Position numbers and translations under genes: made by a program
Origin: Pholiota molesta
Taxonomy: Eukaryota > Basidiomycota > Agaricomycetes > Agaricales > Strophariaceae
Reading direction: 5' to 3'
Assembly (NCBI GenBank): GCA_014925825.1
Contig: JACGCK010000036.1
Location: forward strand, 273,478-337,477
Length of the DNA: 64,000 nucleotides
Shown here: positions 44,188-54,465 of the stretch, one piece after another
How positions within the stretch are numbered: the stretch's first letter is position 1
How the letters are laid out: each line of letters starts with the position of its first letter
Notes under the pieces: model-generated
Seen by the model: the letters and a program-made list of their open reading frames with translations, nothing else
Database searches by the model: none
What the model was told of the DNA's origin: nothing

Positions 44188-45998
44188 GAGGTCAGGGCCG
44201 AACGAGGAGAGAAACGGCCTTTGGCAATTTCCTCTTGACGTTGACTCTCCAAAAAATCGGCTTCGCGTTGATCGCGCGGAGGGGGTAGGGAAGCGTCATG
44301 CGTAACAGGATAGCCATCTTTGTGGGTATCGGCCCAAGGCCAGAAACCCTCGCGGAGGCCACGACACACAGACGCAACGAAAGCGGGGTTGGGATGGTCA
44401 CGGAGCAACTCTTCAAAGCGGTCGACATTAATGGGTGTAACAATTTTGAATAATTCAGGGTGTTCTGCAATGGTTTGTTTAACTACGGGATCGTCTAATT
44501 CACTCTGTGGGGGCGAGGGGAGAGGCGCCGCTGTCTCAGTCCAGTCGGCGACGGAACGGGCGGTAGGATAATCACCATCCGTCCACAAGTTGTGACGCAA
44601 GAACTTAGGCCGAAGCCCGCGCGCCAGCCTTTCCTTCAGCTTCTTTCCGCTCTCGCACTCGTGCTGTCCGTGTCCTTGCTTCTTGCAGCGTTTGCAGATG
44701 TGCTTGTACTTGCAGGAGCTTCCGTCGGGGCAGTAGAACGCATTGAATCGCTTACAGATGTCTGATCCGCGAGCTCGTGATCCGTTGCGAGAAGTTGATG
44801 CCCCTGATCGTCCAACGTCGGACTGGATTCCGTCAGCCGGGATGATAGCCGAGTAGATGTGATCGAACTTGTAGCGGTCGGTGAGGAGGATACTCTGCCC
44901 GCCGCCGACCATGTTGCGGACGGCGGCGTCGTACAAGATGATCTTGCGGTGGGCAGAGGGGGTTTTGGCTGAGAATTCCCGTCCGATGTAGTCGCCATAG
45001 TCCCAGAGTTCGTCTCGTCTGTGAGGGAAGACAAACGCGGTCGCTTTCGCGGCCTCGCGCCAAGCTGCGAACCAGTCTCCGCTGGTCTGAATGCGTCGGA
45101 GTGGCTCAGTGTCGCCGAGGCTGATCGTAGTCGATCCCACGCGTCCAACGTTCTCTTTAGTAGGTGCGACGAGGTGCAGCGCTGAGAACACTTTGTCGAG
45201 GTCGATGGCATTTCCTCGGATGATGTTCTCCCACTCGGAGCTGGGGAAACCGAGCGGCGCAGTCGAGGATTGCTGGATCCAGCGTTTGACAGTACTGACG
45301 TCGTTCCCAAGGAGGCTGAGGATTCGTCTGGTTTCGGCGCAGCTGGGGTCGGAGATTTTCCGGGCGGTAAGTTCCCGCTGGAACCACGGCATGTCTCGCT
45401 CGAATAACTTCTGCTTCTTATTGCTTTCTCCTCCTCCATCGGACTCGTATCCTCCACTCTCATCATCAGATCCTTCGTCGTTTGGTCTTGCTCGCTTCTT
45501 CGACGGGGAAAGATTTTCGAGGAGGGATTCGACTTCCTGATCGACGGCGGTTGTAGGCGCTCGAGGAGGCTCGGGCGCTTGCGCTGCCGCTTGACTGTTG
45601 AGTCCGGCGGCGGCATGAGCGCCTCGCCTGGCTGCGTCGTTAGCATGGCGCTCAAAAGACTCGATGACTCCGAGGAATTCGACAAGGGCGGTTTCTTTTT
45701 GAGATTCGTCCACGCCTTCCCTATCCGAGAAGTCCAATCTTGACGTGATGTATGCGATGGTTCGTGCCTTTGAAATTTTCCCTTCTCGAAAATCGGCGAG
45801 TCGTTTGTCAATATCGGCGAGGAGTTCGGTGTTGACTCTCTGCGTAGTTCGACTTCGTCCGTCCCTTCTCCGAGGCTGGACATCCTGAGCAGGAGGCTCG
45901 GGGTTCGGGACGCCCTCGATTCTTGATCCGCCATCACTGGGATTGGCGGGTTCTTCGGTGATGGGAACACTTCGGGCGAAAGAAGCTTCATAACTCAT
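44079..45998 (-). CDS. DIRS Gag-like protein with CCCH and CCHC zinc motifs
   Basis: First frame of the element (639 residues), starting about 40 bp inside the 5' repeat boundary. The N-terminal half is charged and Pro/Ser-rich with a helical stretch (RVNTELLADIDKRLADFREG). Near residues 410-450 it has a CX7CX5CX3H motif (CKRFNAFYCPDGSSCKYKH) directly followed by a CX2CX4HX4C knuckle (CKRCKKQGHGQHEC). These motifs would bind the element RNA during particle assembly. A second open frame of 451 codons (45,991-44,636) overlaps it. The role is inferred from position and zinc motifs. Confidence 0.85.
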   Translation of the reverse strand: MSYEASFARSVPITEEPANPSDGGSRIEGVPNPEPPAQDVQPRRRDGRSRTTQRVNTELLADIDKRLADFREGKISKARTIAYITSRLDFSDREGVDESQKETALVEFLGVIESFERHANDAARRGAHAAAGLNSQAAAQAPEPPRAPTTAVDQEVESLLENLSPSKKRARPNDEGSDDESGGYESDGGGESNKKQKLFERDMPWFQRELTARKISDPSCAETRRILSLLGNDVSTVKRWIQQSSTAPLGFPSSEWENIIRGNAIDLDKVFSALHLVAPTKENVGRVGSTTISLGDTEPLRRIQTSGDWFAAWREAAKATAFVFPHRRDELWDYGDYIGREFSAKTPSAHRKIILYDAAVRNMVGGGQSILLTDRYKFDHIYSAIIPADGIQSDVGRSGASTSRNGSRARGSDICKRFNAFYCPDGSSCKYKHICKRCKKQGHGQHECESGKKLKERLARGLRPKFLRHNLWTDGDYPTARSVADWTETAAPLPSPPQSELDDPVVKQTIAEHPELFKIVTPINVDRFEELLRDHPNPAFVASVCRGLREGFWPWADTHKDGYPVTHDASLPPPRDQREADFLESQRQEEIAKGRFSPRSALTSCLACTACPFMLFLSPTLTICAWSLTRAPANSLLIP

Positions 45999-46037
45999 TG
46001 GTAAAATAAGATTTGAGTGAAACGATGACGAAGTTTA

Positions 46038-46388
46038 GGTGTTTTGAAAATATGATAGCGAGCCTCTGCAAAAGGCGAGTGGAGGAAGGTGGAAGAGAAA
46101 GACAAACCAGTTTACGAGTCAGTTTGTCTTAAATTTTCCTTCCTCTTAGTTGAGTCACATGCCGGACAAAAATAAAGCCGCTGTGAAAGGCTTTCTATTA
46201 AAGGTGAGGCAGACATTGCTATGAGCGGTGGGCCAGCTCAGCGTGGCCTCTAAATAATATTGCGCGGCAAGGCCAGCGCAATGGGGGGTCATCCACACGG
46301 CAAGGCCAGTGTGGGGAAAATTCGCATGTGACTACGAGTCTTGGGCGGTCTAATTGGACTAGTGTAAATAATATTCAAACCCGACCAA
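46038..46388 (-). repeat. 351-bp direct repeat, element 5' copy
   Basis: Right copy of the terminal repeat, offset 4,964 bp from the left copy, with the same twin hairpins at 46,259-46,282 and 46,293-46,314. It lies immediately upstream of the Gag frame and so should contain the element promoter or leader. Confidence 0.9.
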
Positions 46389-46565
46389 ATTATGTAAGAC
46401 ACGCGTCGCGTCACTCGGTCTTTCTATAAAGGGTAATCACTTCCGATTTGGTCCGCATCGTTGTTTCACACCCCCAGCACGCAGAGAGACGCAAAAATGC
46501 AAGTTTAGATATACAAAGTAAATATATAAGTTACATGGCTATGTTCTCAAACATCTTGAACTTGG

Positions 46566-48399
46566 TTAAAATTTAGGTCTTGATAGACCCCTGGTACCAT
46601 ACCAAGCGCCATTAACCTGAGGTTCGATGAGCTCCAGTACGAGTTCCTTCACAAAGTCCGCTCACCATGTAGTTCCAATATATGTAAGGGAATAGATCCT
46701 ATAGAAGAGATGTCAGTAATTCCGACTACTATATATACCAACCTTGCTTTGTACCTTTTTCAGATGGTAGAAAGCTCTGTACAGATACGGATTAGCGGGG
46801 CAGTCGATAACGATTTCCGTAGGAAATTCACCTGTTGGGCCGACTTTGATCAAAGATCCAATTAAAAGTCTCCTTTGGCTCCAGTCCATATTTGAATTCA
46901 GCGAGCATCAACTGTCCATACCCGGTCAATAGCTAGAAGGATCGTGTTAGTACAATATTGATTGACAATGATGGCTCCTGTTAGACGTACTGGACAGCTT
47001 GTGTAGCCATCATAGCCCGCCTTTCCGACCTTTCCGGTGTCCACATAAGAAAACAGATTCTCAGTTAGAACAGGTGCTTGGGCAGTGATAGCCGCCGCCG
47101 TCTTCGACGTTGGCAAAGACGAACAATCTCCAAGGGCAAACACATTGCTGAACTCGGGGTTGACATGCTGCAGCGTGCTCTGGTCGACAGGAACCCATCC
47201 TGCGGCGTCAGCGATGGGCGAACCTTTGAATACATTGAGAGGGCCCATGGGTGGCGTCACATGGAGCATCGAGTAATCGACGCTGATGGTTGTACCATCG
47301 GCCTTCTTGAAAGTAGCTTTCCGCTCAGCAGGATCGACGGCGACAAGATCATGTTCGAAATACCCGCCTACACCACGTTCTTGCCTAAGTTCATTCAAGG
47401 CATCCGAATATTTCTTGACGCTGAACATGGTGGGCATTCCGGTGTAGAAATCAATGTTGATGGCTTCCCGTCGGCCTGTCCTTCGGAATCGGTCCCAGGC
47501 CATCCACATGATTTTTTGTGGCGCTATGCAAGTTAAATATCGGTATTTCACCTCTGGAAAAAATATCGCTCACCACCCGCGCATTTGATGACCCCAGCAG
47601 GTTGAGTGAAGACAGCCTTTCCCGATTTTAAGTTCTCGATCTCTGCCCAGACCTTGTCGCATGTGTCGTAAGAGTAGATTGATGATACCCCAGAAGTTGG
47701 ACTAGCCAAAGCATCAGGCAGTCCTTTGATAGCGTCAAAGTTTGACTGAATGCCTGCGGCGACGACTAGTGTTTCGTAGGATATATCCCTTCCAGTCGTA
47801 GTTACAACAGATGAAGATTTTGGGGAGAAAGACTTGACATTTTCGGCGATCAAAGAGATGTACTTTGGCACCAAAGATGCCAAGGGACGCTTAAAATCAG
47901 TTTTATTCTTGAGGCCAGCACCTACAAGAGTCCTGAGCAGGGAATTAGGCGCGTGAACGAAGTAAGTTTCGTGCACAAAGAATGACACCTACCATCCAGG
48001 CTGTTCACGTCGGATAGCATTGGCAGCAGTTCATTATGTTTGATGTGAGCATGATGAAACCCGGTCTGCAAATCAGAGATTACTGACGGACCTGGTAGTA
48101 ATGATTCTCGGCTCCATCTACAATGGCAATATCACCAGGGGCCAGAGGTTTATCGCTGGAGGCAAAGCGATTAAAGATTTGCTGGGCAACAGATAACCCA
48201 CCGCTTCCTGAGACAGAGAAAGGATCAGATATATTCATGGATTTGGGTACAGGCTATCTCTGTACTTGCCTCCACCTACGACCACGACCTTGTACTTTGA
48301 ATTCTGAGAACCTGCATTGGTGGTTGCTAATCGGATTTGATAATATTGTGTCCTCTTAAAGGTGTGTCGAACACCTCGGACTAGGTTAACACTGAGCAT
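46566..48399 (-). CDS. mitochondrial sulfide:quinone oxidoreductase
   Basis: Flavoprotein of the inner mitochondrial membrane that oxidises sulfide and passes electrons to ubiquinone. From ATG 48397-48399 the N-terminus (MLSVNLVRGVRHTFKRTQYY) is basic and Arg-rich like a mitochondrial presequence. The FAD-binding motif is VVVVGGGSGGLSVAQQI. HYYQ-PGWTLVGAGLK is built across an 8-nt exon (47,993-48,000). The redox cysteines sit in GVIKCAGAPQKIMW and YTSCPLLTGYGQL. NVFALGDCSSLPTSKTAAA contacts flavin, and the C-terminal membrane patch (YVFPYIYWNYM, VNGAWYGTRGLSRPKF) ends at TAA 46566-46568. The first intron is GC-AG (donor GCAAGT at 48,269). All junctions are in phase. Confidence 0.93.
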
Positions 48400-48925
48400 G
48401 GTGGAGGGAATGAAACAGTGAACACAATTTGGTCCTGATGTATGTGAGATATATACAAAAAAGATGCATTTATTTACATAAATAGCAATTTTTGAGGATA
48501 CTTTCTGCATAAATTGCGAACAAATCGCGAGGCGCCTATTCGTTATCAGTTGTTATCCCATCACTCTCTATCACAGTGATGGGAAAAGTTTGTTCATGAT
48601 CATGACGCGATTGTCAGGGCTACCAACTGAAGCCAACTGGCAAAACTGATTTCCTGTTGGCTCTAATTATGAACTCATCTTCAGGCCTCCATGTTGTTGC
48701 AGAGTCGCAATGCTTCCTTGCGGTGTCAGGACGACGGAGGGACAATACAAACATATTCTCTAGCCTTTATCACTCAATCGCGAACTGACTTGGGTTCAAG
48801 ACTGCTCTTTACGACTTCCCCATTGTGCCGTGCACTTGCATTTCTCTGGCCAGCAGGACTCTGGCACCTTTGTCTTTCTTCTAAGGTCTACTAAGTCTAC
48901 CGAGTATATTTAGAAGACGGTTTGG
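48400..48925. promoter_or_regulatory. divergent promoter, quinone oxidoreductase and unknown gene
   Basis: A 526-bp spacer between two divergent start codons. It contains the palindrome-like TCACTCTCTATCACAGTGATGG near 48,560-48,582. I see no gene in it. Confidence 0.4.
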
Positions 48926-49903
48926 ATGGCGTCCCGTGGGCTTCCTGCCAACCCACGTCCTCGAACGAAGTCAACTGGAGCACTTGCCCCAAATCGTCCA
49001 CCAGTGCAACACCGTGCACTGCTCGCTAACCCTCGAGCTCGACCTCCCCAATCGCAGCGCGAAAGGGATCAAGTCAATACTCCCATTCTTTTTACTTCTC
49101 GATGGAACAGTCCTTCTGCCCAGGCAACCAATGTTGTTGCTGCTCGCCGGACTTTGGAGCACAGCCCTACTTCTAGTACCTCGTCTAGTTCTTCGATGCG
49201 GACACGGGGAGCTTCTACTTTGGCGTCATCGAGGACGACTTTACCGAGCGAAGAAGAAGAAGTCAACTCGCAACAATTGGATGCCAGATACGATGCCCGT
49301 GCCAAGATCAATAACGAGTGCGTACATTACATATCACAATTGAGAACATGTTATAATATGTTAGCAATAAAATAGGCGCTCGCCAAACGATGTTAAAGAT
49401 GCAGTTGGATTCAATTGGGATAAAGTTACGGAAGTTGCGGCTATCTTTACTCAGGAGATGAACAAAGTATGGGCAACGGGTCTTCACCCTCTTGTTGCTG
49501 GCGATGTTGCGGCAGGTAAGTACTTCAATTCATTACCACATTCAACAAACCATTGGACGCTCTGCCAGATGATGAATCAGAGCTGACTCGTGTGATGCGC
49601 GCGTACCACTTATCCAAGGCACGAAACCCCTCCGAGCTTCCCAACTGGCTCTTCAGTGAGAGAGAAAGAGGTCAACTTGGTGGGTTACTACGCGCCGAGG
49701 TCCCTAGCGACGATAGCCAGTCTAGACCGCCTGGCCGCCAACGTAACCTCGAGACCGGCGAAATATCTACTCCCAGGACTCCGGAGCGGCGCCTGAAGAA
49801 CATTCAGAATTTTCCAACGCCCATAAACAGACTTCCGCCCACCAAAACTTCCGGGGTGGACCGTTTAAAGATGATGAGGGAAAAGCGCAGCGATCGTTTG
49901 TAA
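48926..49903 (+). CDS. conserved-looking unknown protein, three exons
   Basis: ATG 48926 opens a basic, Ser/Pro/Arg-rich disordered N-terminus (MASRGLPANPRPRTKSTG, TSSTSSSSSMRTRGAST). A short ordered region spans introns near 49,319-49,374 and 49,516-49,568: VGFNWDKVTEVAAIFTQEMN, VWATGLHPLVAGDV, DESELTRVMRAYHLSKARN and PSELPNWLFSERERGQLGG. A basic tail (RTPERRLKNIQNFPTP, VDRLKMMREKRSDRL) ends at TAA 49901-49903. All junctions are in phase, about 280 residues. The helical block looks like a conserved binding module with flanking disorder, as in cytoskeletal or trafficking adaptors. I do not recognise the family. Confidence 0.65.
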
Positions 49904-50983
49904 AAATTTCTGTACTTGTGCAAATCCCGATATCTTTGGAACATAACTTGGGGATCTGAGGTTTTCTGTCATTTCAGCTGGAGGCAGCTCGAGGCATGTC
50001 TCTTGCTCTTCGTGATTGCAGATTCCAGAATGACGTGTATTGGCACATCAGAAAGGCTGAATCTTGCCATGGGGCAGCTTCTACGCAGAAAGAATCAGTC
50101 AAGATTGGCTGATCAACAAAGAATGTAAAATAGGGAGGCTACAATTTTCAATCTATTAATACACGCCCAGCGATACAAAAATAGCGTTCGGGTCAGGCCT
50201 TGCCGCAACTTGCCGCCTTGGGCAGGCCCTGTGCAGGCTTGCCCTCTTGCCCTCTGGCTGCTGGCAATCTTTCATCGGCAAAATTGCTTCCTGGCCAACA
50301 AAAATCGCTCTATATTTAAGTAACACGAAACGACGAGCTTGTATTACTTTGCTAAGAATAATCGTTGGTAACCAACTGCCCGAAGTGCCCATCATGCATT
50401 GACGAAGGCTGGCATCGCAACTTGGGTGATCTCTGCTATGTTCACAGACTTGTCGAATGATGTTGGAACAGTCATTTTGGACGTTTGTTGCACAACGATC
50501 TCTTGTCTGGAGGCATGGTATCAGATGGAATGCTGCGTAGGGAGACATGTTGGATTCAAGCGGAATCACCTCCGGATGATGATTGGCCCAAGATTAGTCC
50601 AAGGAATACTTAGCAGGACCCACGGCAGCGGAACAATATCAATTGCCATATGCGAATGTTCCACCCCATCATGGGTGTTACCATGACGGTTTTCGCACTC
50701 TGCGTTGCTGACAGAATAAATAGCTCCTCATCCATTCAGTTCCTCACCCTTTCCTTTCGACCGCCCTTTTCGTCTCTTTTCGTTCTTTCTTCGTTCTCTT
50801 TCGAGTTGATTCTCGACTTGTCAATCTTTCATACCTACGAGGTGAGCTCACTGATTCCTATCTCCTCCTTACCGTCCTTACTTTTTTTCCACTAGAAAAT
50901 CCTCTTTGACAGAGCCCTAAAGTAGCAGTCCTCAGGAGGTCACTTATTTTCGACAGAACATCCACAGTCTTTTCATTTCTACC
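49904..50983. promoter_or_regulatory. long CT-rich promoter with 5'-UTR intron
   Basis: This 1.08-kb spacer ends in a strongly pyrimidine-rich tract (about 50,745-50,825), typical just upstream of highly expressed basidiomycete genes. A likely 5'-UTR intron runs 50,842-50,895 (GTGAGC...CACTAG). An AATAAATA sequence at about 50,716 could act as a TATA element. The remainder shows no gene. Confidence 0.5.
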
Positions 50984-52685
50984 ATGGTTCAAATCGCTAC
51001 GCTCTTCGTTGCCTCTTTAGGCCTTCTCTCTGGTGTTGCGAACGCCCTTCCTCGCCCAGACAGCTCTATCAATGAGCCTGCTGTGTCGGCGCCTAACGGC
51101 ACCCCAATCACCGACACTTCCATGCCACAGTAAGGCATTCTTTCCTATTTCCGAATAATCCTTGGAGCTAAATCATTATTTAGGGCAACTTCCTCGACCG
51201 ATAGTAGCATGAGCTCGGATATGAGTTCTGGTAGCATGAGCTCAGACATGAGCTCTGGTAGCAGCTCCGGTAGCAGCAGCTACGGTTCCTCCAGTGGATC
51301 GGGCAGCAGCAGCTGGGGCTCGGGCTCGGGTTCTAGCAGCTATGGCTCTGGTTCAGGCTCCAGCTCTAGTAGCAGCTATGGCTCATCAGGCAACTCCTGG
51401 AACTCTGCCTCCGATAATTCGATGACCAGTGTTGCTGTTACCAGCACCTCAACAGCGTGGACGTCGTATTCTACCCCATCCTATGGATCGGGCAGTTCCA
51501 ACTGGGACAGTTCTGGGTACAACAACTGCGTGTCACGTATGTATTCCTCTTTTTATAATATCATCGGCCTTCCGAGTGCTTACACGCTTTACACCCTTTA
51601 AAGAATGCATGGCTAGCTATGGTAGCCCCCCTTCCATGTACACACCGCCCAGCACCACCACCAGCAGCGGCTCTTCCGATAGCTCGTCGATGTCTTCCGG
51701 CTCTGGTGCTACCCACACTGTCATTGTTGCGCCTACCCAAGGGGTTCTCCGCTATGTACCTTTCGCCTTGAACGCATCCGTTGGTGACACCATCCAATTC
51801 ATGTGGGGAGCCAACAACCACACTGTCACCAAGTCCTCTGAGCTCACCCCCTGCAACAAAACGTCTGATTCGCCGTTCACATCAGGCGAGCAGAACAAGG
51901 GCTTCATGTGTTCGTCATTTTATCTTAACCGAAATAATCATATGTGCTCACTTAGTCCAAAAGTCTCTCAGGTTGTCAATGATACCAACCCACTCTTCTT
52001 CTACTGCGGTACTCCTACTCACTGTCAAAAGGGAATGTTCGGTATCATGTAAGTCCATCTTTTCTTGATGCTGCGATGATTGTCTGATCGGGTGGTCTCG
52101 CTAGCAACCCTCCCAATGCCGCTGGTGCTGCCACCTCTGTTTCAAGCATGATGCCATCCATCGCTGCCAACGTACGTCATTTTTAGCGAAGACTCATTCA
52201 GTTTGAGGTGACTAACGATTTTGATCCAGAGCTCTGATGTTATGGGTTACTCTGCGATTGTGGCAAAGGCCACTACGGGCAATGCCCTTGCTGCCACTTG
52301 GGGTTCCAACATCGACATGGGTGGTCTCCCTGAATGGTCCCATGAATTCATCGCTGAGAACGTCCTGTACACCCGTAACTTCCTTGCTGCCAACTCTGAA
52401 GTTCTCCAAAACGACGGATCGGTCAACCTCGGTGCTGCAGGAAGCAACCCGCTGATGATCCCCCAAGATCTCTCTGCCGCCCTCTCCAACGCCTCCCCCG
52501 CTTCATCGACTGGATCTTCGGCATCTACCACGCCAGCGGCCGCGGCTGCGAACTCGCCTTCGAGCGCAGCTTCGACCTCTGCTGCCGCCTCGACCACTCC
52601 CGTCAACAGCGGAGCTCTCTCCGTGGCGTCGTCTAAAGTTGTTGTCGGCCTTGTTGCTGCTTTCGCTACCTTCATGATGCTGTGA
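50984..52685 (+). CDS. secreted GPI-anchored cupredoxin, Ser/Gly-rich
   Basis: ATG 50984 starts a signal peptide (MVQIATLFVASLGLLSGVAN). A long Ser/Gly/Tyr-rich repeat follows (SSDMSSGS and SSYGSGSGSS type units, about residues 60-140). The plastocyanin-like fold has GDTIQFMWGANNHTVT, which gives the first His ligand, and FFYCGTPTHCQKGMFGI, which gives Cys-X4-His-X4-Met. These make a complete type-1 blue copper site. The C-terminus has an Ala/Ser/Thr stalk and a terminal hydrophobic segment (VVVGLVAAFATFMML) typical of a GPI signal. Several in-phase introns are present and the stop is TGA 52683-52685. The product probably sits in the cell wall or plasma membrane surface. Related fungal proteins are induced in fruiting or stress, but the role here is not known. 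Confidence 0.88.
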
Positions 52686-53114
52686 TGTGTTTGAAGCTTC
52701 GGCCAGAGTGTAGATCTTTGGACCTTTTAGACTAATGAACCCATCATCATATACCTGTTTTTGCTTTTGTCGGACATCCTTACTACTATTTTAGTTCTTA
52801 CTGGGCTTTCTCACCTTTTTTTTTTTTTCAACACCTACGTTAGTAGTTTCGCTTGCGGCTACAGGAAAGAATCTTTGTCCCCCCCCCCACCCCGCGGTGT
52901 TGTCCCTCATTTGTATTTTGCTCCCTAATGCAACTGTAGTTTGACACTGCAACCACTGCAACCAATACTTACTTGGAAAAATAGCATTGTACTTTGTTGC
53001 ACAGGCAGGTAAAAGCTACTTGATTTCAGTCCACACAAGGCTTACATGGGATAGACATTCCGTAAATTTTTGAAGGAAGTTACTTGGTCAACGTACTTAG
53101 GTCTAGACTTCCTG
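52686..53114. other. convergent 3' region with homopolymers
   Basis: Spacer between two converging genes, with a T run near 52,819-52,829 and a C run near 52,879-52,889. No coding signal is seen. Confidence 0.5.
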
Positions 53115-54343
53115 CTAAAGCCCAAAAATTTCATCAATTTCATCCGTAATTTTACGCTTCTTTTTCCGGGGCACTGGAAGACTATCAGAAATCTTTTGCG
53201 TCTGCTCCGTATCTTTGCGTGCTTTTTTGGAAGCTGTACGTTCGATAACGACTGAAAACAATGCAGTAAGGATATGGACTTGAAAATATGGGATTCGACA
53301 CCTACCAGATACTGCTGAGGTTTGTACCAATTTGACAGGTAAGGAATGAGGAGCTAATGTGGGCGCTTCTGGTGCAGACATGTCTGCGTCTTTTGAAGTC
53401 TCCAGTGGAAGTGTGAATTTGGAAACAGAATCATTGATTTGTTGGCTAGTGGGCGTCTATTGGTCAAGGATCATAAATGATGTCTCAAAAATTCAAATTG
53501 AGATGAAGAATACCACATACCGATACAATAGCTAGAAGATTTGTGACAGAAGAATATGTCTTCGCCAATATTTCCTGCAATTCCATAGAAATGGCTCGAG
53601 TCCTCGAAGATATTGCTACAAACATGAGGAGAATTTGGAGGAACGCAGCTGATTGGAGTGAACGATGGAAGGATCTAATAGATGACCGATATTCAAGAGG
53701 GAAGATAGAAAGATAAAATACGAAGACTGACTTATATGCTCTGAGGCATATTTCGGACATCTATAACATTGAATGTGAATACAACTCGGACCAGAGATGA
53801 TACTGAAAACCTGTGCATTACCTTTTCCATTAGCTGTATAGCAGTTTTATATTGATTTCCTTGATGGGTTAGGTATTTTTGGTTGGGAAAATGTGTCCAT
53901 GGGCCTTTCATTGAACGTGAACTTTCGCAGAGAAATCAGCAAATCTGCATATGTAATGTATACTGGAAAGTAAAGGCTGTGTTCACCTACGTTTCCGTTG
54001 AACCATAGAACGTATAACGGAGAGCAGCAAGTGAATCTTGAAGATTTAGGTTAGCCACCCTTTCAATATATCGTCGCACTTCAGCGATATTCCGCCAAAA
54101 GAGGGCGCCGCGATGTTGGTTTTTATTTTTGTAGTATAGCCTCTGGAGAAGTTGCAGCTCCGTCGCCAGAAGTGTCAAGTTTGCTTGTAGGCGTCTTGAC
54201 AGAAATTTGAGGGATTTGAGCTCAGCATCGATTGATCCATGTCGAGACGGTTCTATTGACATCTTGGGTGTATGGTCCGAAGACATTGGTAGTAAGAGCG
54301 AAAGGGAGTTTGGAGGATGGTCGCTCGGCACAAGCCTGATCAC
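53115..54343 (-). CDS. NEPRO-domain nucleolar protein (RNase MRP/P-like)
   Basis: The conserved core reads LKSLKFLSRRLQANLTLLA, LLQRLYYKNKNQHRGALFWR, IAEVRRYIERVANLNLQDSL and AALRYTFYGS. This is the arrangement of the nucleolus-and-neural-progenitor (NEPRO) N-terminal domain, whose KNQHRGAL box is characteristic. Splicing continues in phase through KGPWTHFPNQKYLTHQGN, a helical segment (FHRSLQSAAFLQILLMFVAI) and a basic C-terminus (RKKKRKITDEIDEIFGL) with an NLS-like KKKRK. It ends at 53,115. I place the start at ATG 54,343; in-frame ATGs at 54,286 and a little further in are equally possible. Members of this family are nucleolar and linked to rRNA processing. The link to RNase MRP is inference. 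Confidence 0.7.
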
Positions 54344-54465
54344 ATTACGGCAGCGGTATGATCACCCGAGTTGGTAATGCTGTTTGTGTTACTGGCACCA
54401 ACCTCCAACCTAGATCTCCTCTTTGTACTTTGATCGCGCCCCTTATACTCTGGCAGGGCGCTGCA

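Larger units (their letters stand above)
41074..46388 (-). mobile_element. DIRS-order tyrosine-recombinase retrotransposon, apparently intact
   Basis: A 5.3-kb element bounded by two 351-bp direct repeats that I find identical by eye (46,038-46,388 is 5' and 41,074-41,424 is 3' in element sense). Three overlapping minus-strand frames lie between them: Gag-like, reverse transcriptase/RNase H, and tyrosine recombinase. Use of a tyrosine recombinase instead of a DDE integrase, and the lack of a protease, define the DIRS order. None of the frames is broken. Direct repeats rather than inverted termini suggest a PAT-like organisation, but I cannot find the expected second repeat block. No target-site duplication is visible, as expected for this mechanism. 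Between the recombinase stop and the 3' repeat lies a run of sixteen A (minus strand, 41,620-41,635). Confidence 0.9.

Noticed and set aside
41074..46388. LTR retrotransposon (Gypsy or Copia)
   Set aside because: Despite direct terminal repeats there is no protease, no DDE integrase and no TG...CA repeat ends. A tyrosine recombinase is present instead.
46600..46680. Frameshift at the C-terminus of the quinone oxidoreductase
   Set aside because: A 49-bp GT-AG intron after WNYM joins directly to VNGAWYGTRGL in phase, so no sequence error is needed.
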